Part shown: positions 54,847 through 63,274 of the stretch, in pieces
Layout of the letters: each line of letters begins with the position of its first letter
How positions within the stretch are numbered: the first letter of the stretch is position 1
Program-made: the position numbers and the translations under genes
Assembly (NCBI RefSeq): GCF_039909015.1
Contig: NZ_CP150919.1
Coordinates: 2,022,501-2,086,500, forward strand
Direction of reading: 5' to 3'
DNA: 64,000 nt
Origin: Pseudomonas grandcourensis
GTDB lineage: Bacteria; Pseudomonadota; Gammaproteobacteria; Pseudomonadales; Pseudomonadaceae
The notes under the pieces: model-generated
Database searches by the model: none
What the model was told of the DNA's origin: nothing
The model's input: the letters and a program-made list of their open reading frames with translations, nothing else

Positions 54847-56493
54847 TTAGTGTTTGCTGGCGCCAGTGGCACCGATGCCGGTCATCGAGCGGATGAACTG
54901 CGCCAGATAACGGCCACGCTCAAGGGCTGCACGGGGCGAGGTATCGGTGACGGAAAACAGCCATGCACTAAAGAACGCCAGGCTCATGGAAAACAGGGCC
55001 GGGTTGGAGTACGGGAACAGCGCCTTGTCGTGGTGCATCACGTTGACCCACACCGCCGGGCTCAGCACCAGCAACACAATCGCCGAGACCAGTCCGGACA
55101 GGCTGCCGAGGACAGCGCCGCGGGTGGTCAGGCCTTTCCAGTACATCGAGAGGAACAGCACCGGGAAATTCACCGACGCGGCGATGGCCAGCACCAGGCC
55201 CGAGAGGAAGGCGATGTTCTGCGATTCGAACAGCAGGCCGAGGATGATCGCCAGCACACCGATGCACAGGGTGGCGATTCGCGACACGCGCATCTCTTGC
55301 TGTTCGCTGGCCTGGCCTTTGCGCATCACGCAGGCATACAGGTCGTGGGACACCGCCGAGGCGCCGGACAGCGCCAGCCCGGCAACCACCGCCAGAATGG
55401 TGGCGAAGGCGACCGCCGAGATGAAGCCGAGGAACAGGTTGCCGCCTACTGCCTGGGCCAGGTGCACGGCGATCATGTTGCCGCCGCCGATGATCGCGCC
55501 GCTGGCGTCACGGAACGCCGGATCGGTGCCGACCATGACGATGGCGCCGAAGCCGACGATGATCAGCAGCAAGTAGAAGTAGCCGATGAAACCGGTGGCG
55601 TAGAACACGCTTTTACGCGCTTCCTTGGCATCGCTGACGGTGAAGAAACGCATCAGGATGTGCGGCAGGCCGGCGGTGCCGAACATCATGCCCAAGCCAA
55701 GGGAAATCGCGTCGATCGGGTTGGACAGCAGGCCGCCGGGGGCCATGATCGCGTTGCCCTTGGCATGCACGGCGGTGGCACCGGCAAACATCGCTTCAGT
55801 GCTGAAACCGAAGTGCTTGAGCACCATGAACGCCATGAAGCTGGTGCCGAACAACAGCATCACCGCCTTGATGATCTGCACCCAGGTGGTGGCGAGCATG
55901 CCGCCGAAGGTCACGTAGAACACCATCAACACGCCGACCAGCATCACCGCGTAGAGGTAGTCGATGCCGAACAACAGTTCGATCAGCTTGCCAGCGCCGA
56001 CCATCTGCGCCACCAGGTACATCAGGGCCACGGTCAGGGTGCCGAAGGCCGAGGTCAGGCGCACCGGGGTCTGTTCCAGGCGATAGGAAACCACGTCAGC
56101 AAAGGTGTACTTGCCGAGGTTACGCAGGCGTTCGGCAATCAGGAACAGGATGATCGGCCAGCCGGCCAGCACGCCCAGGGCGTAGAGCAAACCGTCGTAG
56201 CCATTTAGGAACATCATCGCGGAGATGCCGAGGAACGAGGCAGCCGAGATCATGTCGCCGGCAATCGCCAGACCGTTCTGGAAACCGGTCATGCCGCCAC
56301 CAGCGGTATAAAAGTCGCTGGTGGAGCGGGTGCGAAGTGCCGCCCAGCGCGTCACGCCAAGGGTGAACAGCACGAACACCAGGAACATGCCGATGGCATT
56401 CCAGTTCAGTGGGCGGGCTGCGCCGTCGGCGGCCATCGCAAAATCAGTGACAGCCGCCAGCGGCAGCAGGAACAACGCGAGAAGGCGGCTCAT
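54847..56493 (-). CDS. paaL: Sodium:solute symporter (ActP/PaaL-like)
   Basis: 548 aa. Signal-like first segment, then about 13 membrane segments of the SSS family: [50 protein letters not shown] and [33 protein letters not shown] are typical of acetate/phenylacetate symporters. It is predicted to import phenylacetate, as its place in the paa block suggests; acetate is the alternative. Its ATG (56493) overlaps the stop of the DUF485 gene as ATGA, the normal layout for ActP-type pairs. Confidence 0.88.
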   Translation of the reverse strand: MSRLLALFLLPLAAVTDFAMAADGAARPLNWNAIGMFLVFVLFTLGVTRWAALRTRSTSDFYTAGGGMTGFQNGLAIAGDMISAASFLGISAMMFLNGYDGLLYALGVLAGWPIILFLIAERLRNLGKYTFADVVSYRLEQTPVRLTSAFGTLTVALMYLVAQMVGAGKLIELLFGIDYLYAVMLVGVLMVFYVTFGGMLATTWVQIIKAVMLLFGTSFMAFMVLKHFGFSTEAMFAGATAVHAKGNAIMAPGGLLSNPIDAISLGLGMMFGTAGLPHILMRFFTVSDAKEARKSVFYATGFIGYFYLLLIIVGFGAIVMVGTDPAFRDASGAIIGGGNMIAVHLAQAVGGNLFLGFISAVAFATILAVVAGLALSGASAVSHDLYACVMRKGQASEQQEMRVSRIATLCIGVLAIILGLLFESQNIAFLSGLVLAIAASVNFPVLFLSMYWKGLTTRGAVLGSLSGLVSAIVLLVLSPAVWVNVMHHDKALFPYSNPALFSMSLAFFSAWLFSVTDTSPRAALERGRYLAQFIRSMTGIGATGASKH

Positions 56494-56798
56494 CGGGCGC
56501 ACTCCTGCTTGAGTTTTTCATTCAGCGGGTCGATCACGTTGTTGGCGCGATAGACATAGAAACCGGTCAGCGCAAAGGCCAGCCCGACGATGACGACACC
56601 CACCAGCATGCCCACGGTGGTCACGCCGCCGCTCAAGGATTGGCCGAGGGTGGAAGGGGAGAAAGCCACCAGCAACACGAAGCCGTAGTAAATCACCAGC
56701 ATGGCCAGGCTCAGTGACCAGTACAGCTTCTGTTTACGGCGAACCAGCTGGATGAAATCCGGGTGCTGGCGAATGAGTTCTACTTCCTGGGGTGTCAT
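56490..56798 (-). CDS. DUF485 membrane protein (YjcH-like)
   Basis: 102 aa with two membrane segments ([22 protein letters not shown] and [22 protein letters not shown]) and the family start [25 protein letters not shown]485 proteins accompany SSS symporters such as ActP; their role is unknown, perhaps in assembly. Translationally coupled to paaL. The start at 56798 matches the family; the frame is open to 57158 without a signal. Confidence 0.88.
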   Translation of the reverse strand: MTPQEVELIRQHPDFIQLVRRKQKLYWSLSLAMLVIYYGFVLLVAFSPSTLGQSLSGGVTTVGMLVGVVIVGLAFALTGFYVYRANNVIDPLNEKLKQECAR

Positions 56799-56863
56799 GA
56801 CGCGCGCTCCTTTGTTGTTTTTGTTTTGGGTGAAACGGTGTATTCGGGTCGATCGCTGGACCC

Positions 56864-56957
56864 CTGTGGGAGCGAGCTTGCTCGCGATAGCGGTGGTCCA
56901 GTCACCATTGATGTTGAATGGACTGTCCTCATCGCGAGCAGGCTCGCTCCTACAGGG
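56864..56957. repeat. REP pair
   Basis: Facing arms CTGTGGGAGCGAGCTTGCTC (56864 on) and reverse complement (to 56956) between paaE and the transport genes; it divides the paa block into two parts. Confidence 0.87.
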
Positions 56958-56970
56958 TTTTGTGGCGGTT

Positions 56971-58047
56971 TCAGAGCTGATCGAAATCCAGCACCACCTT
57001 GTCGCTGATCGGGAAGGCCTGGCACGACAGCACATAGCCGGCGGCCACTTCGTAGTCTTCCAGGGCGTGGTTGCTGTCCATTTCCACTTCGCCTTCGATG
57101 ACCTTGCATTTGCATGTCGAGCACACGCCGGCCTTGCACGAGTAGGGCAGTTCCGCACCTTGCTCGTTACCTGCTTCGAGGATGCTCATGCTGTTGCGCG
57201 GCAGGTCGAAGGCGAGGGCGCGGCCGTCGCTGATCACGGTGATCTGGCTGACCGCTTCATCCACCTGACGGGCGGCTTCCCGGGCGGCGCGCTTCTGCTC
57301 GCTACCGGCGGCGGCGAACAGTTCGAAATGGATGCGCTCAGGTTGCATGCCCTTGGCCTTGAGGCTGTCGCGCACGGTCTCGGTCATTTCCTGCGGGCCG
57401 CAAATGAAGGCGGCGTCGAGGGCCTTGACGTCGAGCCAGCGGCTGAACAGTTGCTCGCACTTCTCGGCGTTGATCCGGCCGTTGTACAGGTCGACGTCCT
57501 GCTGCTCGCGGCTGAACACGAAGATCAGGTTCAGGCGTTGCAGGTAGCGGTTTTTCAGGTCTTCCAGCTGCTCGCGGAACAGCGCGCCGGAGCTGGAGCG
57601 GTTGCCGTACAGCAGGGTCACGCGGCTGTGGGGCTCGGTTTGCAGGGTGGTCTTGATGATCGACAGGATCGGCGTGATGCCGCTGCCTGCGGCCACAGCG
57701 AGGTAGTTGCCATGGCGGGCCGGGTCGAGCTCGACGCAGAAGTGCCCGGCCGGCGGCATCACTTCCAGGGTGTGCCCGGCTTTCAGCTGTTCGTTGGCAA
57801 ACGCCGAGAAACGTCCACCGGTAACACGCTTGACGGCGATGCGCAGTTCACCGTCGTTGACCCCGGTGCAGATCGAGTAGGAGCGACGTACTTCTTCGCC
57901 ATCCAGTTGGGTGCGCATCACCAGGTGCTGGCCCTGGGTGAAATGGAAGCTGTCCTGCAAGTGCTGCGGAATCTCGAAGGCGATGGACACCGCGTCACGG
58001 GTCTCGGCGCGCACTTCCTTGATGGTCAGGCTGTGAAATTTGCTCAT
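56971..58047 (-). CDS. paaE: Phenylacetyl-CoA epoxidase reductase subunit
   Basis: 358 aa. FAD/NAD(P) reductase domain of the ferredoxin-NADP reductase type (RRSYSIC for flavin, AVAAGSGITPILSIIKTTL for nucleotide) and a C-terminal plant-type 2Fe-2S domain with CKAGVCSTCKC and a fourth Cys in LSCQAF. It passes electrons from NADPH to the PaaA diiron centre. The ATG at 58047 is preferred to the frame extension to 58221, which would overlap paaD. Last of paaABCDE. Confidence 0.94.
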   Translation of the reverse strand: MSKFHSLTIKEVRAETRDAVSIAFEIPQHLQDSFHFTQGQHLVMRTQLDGEEVRRSYSICTGVNDGELRIAVKRVTGGRFSAFANEQLKAGHTLEVMPPAGHFCVELDPARHGNYLAVAAGSGITPILSIIKTTLQTEPHSRVTLLYGNRSSSGALFREQLEDLKNRYLQRLNLIFVFSREQQDVDLYNGRINAEKCEQLFSRWLDVKALDAAFICGPQEMTETVRDSLKAKGMQPERIHFELFAAAGSEQKRAAREAARQVDEAVSQITVISDGRALAFDLPRNSMSILEAGNEQGAELPYSCKAGVCSTCKCKVIEGEVEMDSNHALEDYEVAAGYVLSCQAFPISDKVVLDFDQL

Positions 58048-58081
58048 TGTTGTTCTCCAGCTGGGACGGCCGATTCGCCGC

Positions 58082-58615
58082 TCAGATGCACTTGAAATAG
58101 TCGAACGGTTCCCGGCAATCGACGCAGCGGTACAGCGCCTTGCACGCGGTGGAGCCGAACTGGCTGAGGACCTCGGTGTGGGCGCTGCCGCATTGCGGGC
58201 ACACAACCCGCGGGCTTTCACCGAGCAGGCTGCGCTTGCTGGTGCTGCCCTCGGGCGGCGCGATGCCGTAGGCGCGCAGGCGTTCGCGACCGCTATCGCT
58301 GATCCAGTCGGTGGTCCAGGCCGGGGTCAATTTGCGCTCCAATTGCGGCGCCTTGAATCCGGCCAGTTCCAGGGCTTCGCGGATATCGCTCTCGATCACT
58401 TCGGTGGCCGGGCAGCCGGAGTAGGTCGGCGTGACCACCACGTGAAGGTGGCCGGCCTGCCAGTCCAGATCGCGGACGATGCCGAGGTCAACCACGCTGA
58501 CCACCGGCACTTCCGGGTCCATGACCTCCGACAAAATCGCCCACGCGGCAGCCAGGTCGGTCGGTTGTGCCGGCCGGGCGCCGAGGTCGCTGGCGATCAG
58601 CTCACCAGGTTGCAT
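58082..58615 (-). CDS. paaD: Phenylacetyl-CoA epoxidase accessory protein PaaD
   Basis: 177 aa. MIP18/DUF59 domain (LSEVMDPEVPVVSVVDLGIVRDLD, TPTYSGCPATEVIESDI) followed by a Cys-rich tail with VCPQCGS and YRCVDCREPFDYFKC, probably a zinc or iron ribbon. PaaD is thought to help mature metal centres of the epoxidase, as do related Fe-S assembly proteins. The ATG at 58615 overlaps the paaC end by 14 bases; a longer frame to 58693 is unlikely. Confidence 0.92.
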   Translation of the reverse strand: MQPGELIASDLGARPAQPTDLAAAWAILSEVMDPEVPVVSVVDLGIVRDLDWQAGHLHVVVTPTYSGCPATEVIESDIREALELAGFKAPQLERKLTPAWTTDWISDSGRERLRAYGIAPPEGSTSKRSLLGESPRVVCPQCGSAHTEVLSQFGSTACKALYRCVDCREPFDYFKCI

Positions 58616-59363
58616 CGGGGTACGCTCGTGGCAGGAACTGCATTTCGGCCAGCAGGATGCCCAGGTGTTCGGTGTGCAGGCCCTTGCGTGCATTCAGGTA
58701 GAAGTAGGTCGGCGCCGCGGGAACGGGCAGGGTGGCGCTGGTGAAAATCTGCTCGACCTTGGCTTGCCACTGGGTGGCGACGCTGGCGATGTCCGGGGTG
58801 ATGCCGGCTTCGCACAGACGCTGTTCGCTGTCATCGGCGGCGATCAGTTCAACGGTGAAACGCCAGACTTCGGGGATCGCCGCGAGCATGCGCTTGTGGC
58901 TTTCCTCGGTGCCGTCACCCATGCGCTCGATCCATTCGCCGGAGCGGCGCAGGTGATAGGTCACTTCCTTCACCGCCTTGGCGGCGATCCCGGCAATGCG
59001 TTCGTCGCTGGACTGGCTCAGGCCCTGCAGCACCGGCAAATGCCAGGCGTCATAGAGGAACTGCTTGAGCATGGTCACCGCGAAGTCGCCGTTGGGTTGT
59101 TCCACCAGCAACAGGTTGCGGTAGGCACGCTCGTCGCGACGGAACGCCAGGTGATCGGCGTCGCGGCCGTCGTCCAGCAGTTCGGCGGCGTATTCCAGCC
59201 AGTTGCGCGCCTGGCCCACCAGGTCCAGGCCGACGTTCATCAGCGCCAGCTCTTCTTCCAGCGCCGGGGCTTTGCCGCACCACTGGCACAGGCGCTGGCC
59301 CTGGATCAGGGCGCTGTCGCCGAGGCGCAGCAGGTATTCGATCAGATCAGTCTTGTTGTCCAT
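58602..59363 (-). CDS. paaC: Phenylacetyl-CoA epoxidase structural subunit
   Basis: 253 aa. Ferritin-like helical protein: LGDSALIQGQRLCQWCGKAPALEEELALMNVGLDLVGQARNW and AVKEVTYHLRRSGEWIERMGDGTEES. PaaC is the structural partner of the catalytic PaaA in the multicomponent epoxidase and keeps a degenerate diiron site. The ATG at 59363 was chosen because MDNKTDLIEYLLRLGD is the normal start. Eight bases after the paaB stop. Confidence 0.93.
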   Translation of the reverse strand: MDNKTDLIEYLLRLGDSALIQGQRLCQWCGKAPALEEELALMNVGLDLVGQARNWLEYAAELLDDGRDADHLAFRRDERAYRNLLLVEQPNGDFAVTMLKQFLYDAWHLPVLQGLSQSSDERIAGIAAKAVKEVTYHLRRSGEWIERMGDGTEESHKRMLAAIPEVWRFTVELIAADDSEQRLCEAGITPDIASVATQWQAKVEQIFTSATLPVPAAPTYFYLNARKGLHTEHLGILLAEMQFLPRAYPDATW

Positions 59364-59371
59364 GGTCGACC

Positions 59372-59653
59372 TCACATGTGCCCGACTTCGGCCGGCAGCT
59401 CGTAGAAGCTGGCGTGGCGGTAAACCTTGTCGTCCGACGGATCGAACAGCGGGTCTTTTTCATCCGGCGACGAAGCGGTGATCAGCGCCGAAGGCACGAC
59501 CCACAGGCTCACGCCTTCGCTGCGACGGGTGTAGAGCTCGCGCGCGTTCTCGATGGCCATGGTGGTGTCGGCGGCATGCACGCTGCCGACGTGCTTGTGG
59601 TTGAGGCCGTGCTTGCTGCGCACGAAGACTTCGAAGAGGGTCCACTCGGACAT
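59372..59653 (-). CDS. paaB: Phenylacetyl-CoA epoxidase subunit PaaB
   Basis: 93 aa, the normal length. WTLFEVFVRSKHGLNHKHVGSVHAADTTMAIENARELYTRR is the conserved PaaB core. Small subunit that bridges the PaaAC pairs. It lies between paaA (28 bases) and paaC (8 bases). Confidence 0.95.
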   Translation of the reverse strand: MSEWTLFEVFVRSKHGLNHKHVGSVHAADTTMAIENARELYTRRSEGVSLWVVPSALITASSPDEKDPLFDPSDDKVYRHASFYELPAEVGHM

Positions 59654-59681
59654 TTCAGTTACTCCACATCAGGTGGCCGGA

Positions 59682-60671
59682 TCAGGCGGCGTTCTTGTTT
59701 TGTTTTTTGCGGGCGTGGGCGACGGCGGCTTCACGGACCCAGGCACCGTCTTCCATCGCCTTGCGGCGGGTGGCGACGCGTTCCTGGTTGCACGGGCCGT
59801 TGCCCTTGAGCACTTCGTAGAATTCGCTCCACTGGATTTCGCCGAAGTCGTAGTGACCGCGTTCGGCGTTCCACTTCAGGTCCGGATCGGGGCAGGTGCA
59901 GCCCAGCAATTCCAGTTGCGGGATGGTCTGGTCGATGAAGCGCTGGCGCAGTTCGTCGTTGCTCTGGCGCTTGATTTTCCAGGCCATGGACTGGGCGCTG
60001 TTCGGCGAGTGTTCATCGCTCGGGCCAAACATCATCAGCGACGGCCACCACAGTCGGTTGATCGCGTCCTGGACCATGTCTTTTTGCGCCTGGTTGCCGT
60101 GGCGCATCATGGTCAGGAGGATTTCGTAGCCCTGGCGCTGGTGGAAGCTCTCTTCCTTGCAGATGCGCACCATCGCCCGGGAGTAGGGGCCGTAGGAGGT
60201 GCGCTGCAGCACCACCTGGTTGACGATCGCCGCGCCATCCACCAGCCAGCCCACCGCGCCCATGTCGGCCCAGTTCAGCGTCGGGTAATTGAAGATGCTC
60301 GAGTACTTGGCTTTGCCGCTGTGCAGCTTGGCGACTTCTTCATCACGGTCGGCACCGAGGGTTTCCATGGCGCTGTACAGGTACAGGCCGTGGCCGGCTT
60401 CGTCCTGGATCTTGGCCATCAGTTGCAGTTTGCGTTTGAGCGACGGCGCGCGGGTGACCCAGTTGCCTTCGGGCAGCATGCCGACGATTTCGGAGTGGGC
60501 GTGCTGGGAAATCTGCCGGATCAAGGTCTGGCGATAGGCATCTGGCATCCAGTTCTTGGCTTCGATCTTGATTTCTGAATCGATTTTTTCCTGGAAGGCG
60601 CGTTCCTGTTCGGACATCTCCGAGAGGTCTTTGATGCGCTTGACGCCTGTTTCTACGAGCTGTGCGTACAT
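59682..60671 (-). CDS. paaA: Phenylacetyl-CoA epoxidase catalytic subunit
   Basis: 329 aa. Diiron monooxygenase: [16 protein letters not shown] and [19 protein letters not shown] carry the Glu and His iron ligands. It inserts one oxygen atom into the ring of phenylacetyl-CoA to make the 1,2-epoxide. The ATG at 60671 is supported by the family start MYAQLVETG and by a sigma-70 promoter about 45 bp upstream; a longer frame to 60746 would run through that promoter. First gene of paaABCDE. Confidence 0.95.
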   Translation of the reverse strand: MYAQLVETGVKRIKDLSEMSEQERAFQEKIDSEIKIEAKNWMPDAYRQTLIRQISQHAHSEIVGMLPEGNWVTRAPSLKRKLQLMAKIQDEAGHGLYLYSAMETLGADRDEEVAKLHSGKAKYSSIFNYPTLNWADMGAVGWLVDGAAIVNQVVLQRTSYGPYSRAMVRICKEESFHQRQGYEILLTMMRHGNQAQKDMVQDAINRLWWPSLMMFGPSDEHSPNSAQSMAWKIKRQSNDELRQRFIDQTIPQLELLGCTCPDPDLKWNAERGHYDFGEIQWSEFYEVLKGNGPCNQERVATRRKAMEDGAWVREAAVAHARKKQNKNAA

Positions 60672-60713
60672 TTTTGAGTTCCCGCCTTGAATCTGTTCTG
60701 GGGCATGGGGAAC

Positions 60714-60742
60714 TTTATAAGCGATACAGAATTTAATATCAA
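60714..60742 (-). promoter_or_regulatory. Sigma-70 promoter of paaABCDE
   Basis: On the minus strand TTGATA, 17 bases, TATAAA: five of six matches in both boxes with ideal spacing. The -10 is at 60714-60719 and the -35 at 60737-60742. Confidence 0.8.
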
Positions 60743-60781
60743 ACACAAAATGACGTGTCGTATTTGTTTTTTGTATCGCTT
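60719..60781. promoter_or_regulatory. Inverted repeat overlapping the paaA promoter (operator candidate)
   Basis: AAGCGATACA (60719-60728) and TGTATCGCTT (60772-60781) are perfect 10-bp inverted copies 43 bp apart. One lies between the -10 and -35, the other about 30 bp upstream of the -35. This layout suits a repressor released by phenylacetyl-CoA, such as PaaX or PaaR; no such gene is in the window. Confidence 0.6.
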
Positions 60782-61183
60782 TGGATGGGTGGTCGCTTTT
60801 TTGGGGCGGGATGGTCGGTGTACATATCCATTCCTGCGGTAACGGCCGCTTATGGTTTCGCCCTTACGGCGAGTCCCTTTTGGCAAACGCCCCAAAAGGA
60901 ACCAAAAGGTCTCGCCCCTTACGTACGGCCCCTCGCTAAGGCTCGGCGTTCCTTCGCTCCGGTATTCATCCGGGGGCATTGCCCTCCGGTCGGCTTCGCT
61001 TCGACCTACATGCAATGTGTTCGACTGCGTCGAACGGCGCTGCGCGCCAATCCCCGGATGAACACCTCCACTCAGCCTTCCGAGGGGGCGGGTGGATCAA
61101 GATCAAGAGCTGCAGGCGAGCTAACGCTCGGCCTGATGAGTGGTGAGAAGCGTGGGTGTACGGCGGTCTGCCTTTGCTCTTCT

Positions 61184-61345
61184 GTGGGAGCTGGCTTGCC
61201 CGCGAAGGCGGCCTGACAGCCGACCTGATTTTGCTGCTGCACACGGTCCAATTGTGGGAGCTGGCTTGCTCGCGAAGGCGGCCTGCCAGCCGACCGAAAT
61301 CTTGCGGATGTACTGAGTACCTGTGGGAGTGAGCCTGCTCGCGAT
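61184..61345. repeat. Three direct REP-like copies
   Basis: TGTGGGAGCTGGCTTGCCCG (61183), TGTGGGAGCTGGCTTGCTCG (61253) and TGTGGGAGTGAGCCTGCTCG (61322), all in one orientation with about 70-bp spacing, each followed by a CTG(A/C)CAG motif. Unlike the other REPs in the window, these are not facing pairs. Confidence 0.75.
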
Positions 61346-61636
61346 GACGGTCTGCCAGTCGACCAGGTACCTCACAGACGAACGACCCCAACAACCAGGC
61401 CGGCCGGTAGGCCGCCTCGGGCGCTGTTGCGGTGTACGCCCCCTCGTGAGGCCGAGTGGAGGTTCTGCGCAGTGGGCAACCCGGCATGGATGCCGGGTTA
61501 GCCGCCCCCGGCCATGGATGGCCGATGGCGGCGGGCCCACGGAGCAGGACCGGAGCGAGGGCATGCCGAGCCACGGCGAGGCACCGAATGTCAGGGGCAA
61601 GAGCCCTTGGTTACTTGGGGCTTTTCCAAGTGACCC

Positions 61637-63082
61637 GCCGTAAGGGCCAGCCCTTTCAAGGTGTTTTCCCTTTATGGGCTTTGAGCACCCGGTTGGTCGA
61701 CACATGAGCATGCGCAGCTTTGCCGTCCAGCCACTCCTTGGGTTTGGCGATTTTGGGACCACGTATGCTTTTGGCGACCTGTTTGGGCTTGATGTTCCTG
61801 GCCAGCGCCAACAGACGCTCCGCCAGCGTTTCCGAGGTCGTTTGGAGTGATAGATAGTCCGAGGGCAACGCGATCTGCATGCCCTCATAACCGCTGCGTA
61901 CTTGTACCGTCAGATGGAAGATCGAAGCTTCCCAGCCTTCGGGCAATGTCTCGCGATGAGCCTGCTCCACGCTGCGTTTGAGCACTGCCAGGACGTTGTA
62001 GGCCAAGATCGCTGAAGCAAAACCCAGCAACGCCGCCCGCGGAGCGCCAAGGCTTTCGATTTCACTGTCCAGCACCGATTCCAGGCGCTGGAACATCCCT
62101 TCGATACTCCAGCGACGACGGTATAACTCGGCGATCTGCCCGGCGCTGACGGTGTCTGGCAAGTTGCTCCAGAACCACATCACAGTGTCGCCTGAGTCAG
62201 TAGGTGTCTGTAGGTTCAGTTCAACTCGGCGCCAGCGGTGACCACCTTTGAGTTCGATGATTTGCTCGCGCACCGTTCCGGATTCGATGGCCACAGATTC
62301 TTGCCAGCCGCCTTCCTCAATCAACCGTGGATGCTTGCTTTGCTGGCGAATAATGAAAGAAGCGCCCGCTTCCTCGCAGGCTTGCATGACGGGCAGCGTG
62401 CAGTACAACCGATCAGCCATCCACAGCTGGCCCTTAGTGGCGCAGGCCAACAACGGCAGCACGCTGACGCGCTCACTCGCGTAGGCATCCTCGCATGGCT
62501 GCAAGTCGACAATCTGATCCCGGTCCGGGTCGTAGACCACTACTGAAAACCCTGGTCGCGCCGCACCTCGCTCACGCCGCAAAGCCCCCAAGCGTTTTTC
62601 GGTAGATGGCAGGTGATTGCCGTCAACGATGCGCAGCTGCCAGCCGGGCAAAATGGCTGAACAGCCCAACTCTTTTATCGTCGGAGCCAAGCGCTCGGCG
62701 CTGCCGGTGACCAAGGCTCGCAACAAGGCCGGTTCTGTGCGGCTGACCTTGTCATAGAGCGCCGCCAACGTAACCGGCAGCCCCTCCATTTGCCGGGCAG
62801 CGGCATGTAAAGAAGGGCGCAAACCCAATGAAACAAGGGGCATCAGCTCAACGATGGTCGAAAACAAAAGCTCACGCGGGTATTGGCGTTGACGGTGTTC
62901 TTCAAACACCTGATCAACCCATTCGGCAGGAACAGCCTGCTGCAGTATCAATTTAGTCATGACACTGGCCGGTGTCTTTTTTTCAAACCGCGCTAGAACT
63001 TCTGCCCACATCGTTTTCGTCACCCTGACTGGAGTTTTGGGGGAGTTTAAACGAAGACCTTGAAAGGGCTGGCCGTAAGGGC
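61637..63082. mobile_element. IS4-family insertion sequence with 11-bp target duplication
   Basis: Terminal inverted repeats CAGCCCTTTCAAGGT (61648-61662) and its exact complement (63057-63071) bound a 1424-bp element. GCCGTAAGGGC is duplicated at 61637-61647 and 63072-63082, an 11-bp target duplication as expected for IS4. The target lies in the right arm of the larger inverted-repeat element. Intact ends, target repeats and transposase suggest a recent and active insertion. Confidence 0.9.
61656..63011 (-). CDS. IS4-family transposase
   Basis: About 451 aa from the ATG at 63011 (455 from a GTG at 63023). N-terminal IS4 dimerisation part (MTKLILQQAVPAEWVDQVFEEHRQRQYPRELLFSTIVELM), then DDE motifs: Asp in IVDGNHLPSTEKR, Asp in WMADRLYC and the YREK-like YRRRWSIEGMFQRLE with the catalytic Glu. 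Full length, with no frameshift. The stop codon lies inside the left inverted repeat. Confidence 0.92.
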   Translation of the reverse strand: MWAEVLARFEKKTPASVMTKLILQQAVPAEWVDQVFEEHRQRQYPRELLFSTIVELMPLVSLGLRPSLHAAARQMEGLPVTLAALYDKVSRTEPALLRALVTGSAERLAPTIKELGCSAILPGWQLRIVDGNHLPSTEKRLGALRRERGAARPGFSVVVYDPDRDQIVDLQPCEDAYASERVSVLPLLACATKGQLWMADRLYCTLPVMQACEEAGASFIIRQQSKHPRLIEEGGWQESVAIESGTVREQIIELKGGHRWRRVELNLQTPTDSGDTVMWFWSNLPDTVSAGQIAELYRRRWSIEGMFQRLESVLDSEIESLGAPRAALLGFASAILAYNVLAVLKRSVEQAHRETLPEGWEASIFHLTVQVRSGYEGMQIALPSDYLSLQTTSETLAERLLALARNIKPKQVAKSIRGPKIAKPKEWLDGKAAHAHVSTNRVLKAHKGKTP

Positions 63083-63231
63083 GGAACCGTCAGCGGCCGT
63101 TACCGCAGCAATGGATATGTACACCCACAAACCACTCGTCGCCTGACACAAAGCCATCGTCGGAACGCCGCCCGGACCAAGCTCGCTCCCACAGGGATTG
63201 TGCCCGGCTCCAGACTCAGTAAAGCCCGGGC

Positions 63232-63257
63232 AAAAAAAACCCCGCAAAAAGCGGGGC
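63232..63257 (-). terminator. Terminator of paaK
   Basis: Stem CCCCGC / GCGGGG (63240-63245 with 63251-63256), A5 loop and a run of eight T on the minus strand, 17 bases after the paaK stop. Confidence 0.88.
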
Positions 63258-63274
63258 CATAAAGGGTGCAGCAG

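Larger units (their letters stand above)
60818..63124. mobile_element. Non-coding element with 53-bp terminal inverted repeats
   Basis: The left arm (60818-60870, starting GTGTACATATCCATT) and the reverse complement of 63072-63124 agree at 49 of 53 positions. Without the IS inside it, the element would be about 0.87 kb. Its interior holds only GC-rich open frames that look like chance and three REP-like copies. It separates paaK from paaA. Confidence 0.65.

Noticed and set aside
60966..61574. Several open frames of 100-250 codons inside the inverted-repeat element
   Set aside because: They run across REP copies, have no ribosome-binding sites or motifs, and change with each strand; probably chance.
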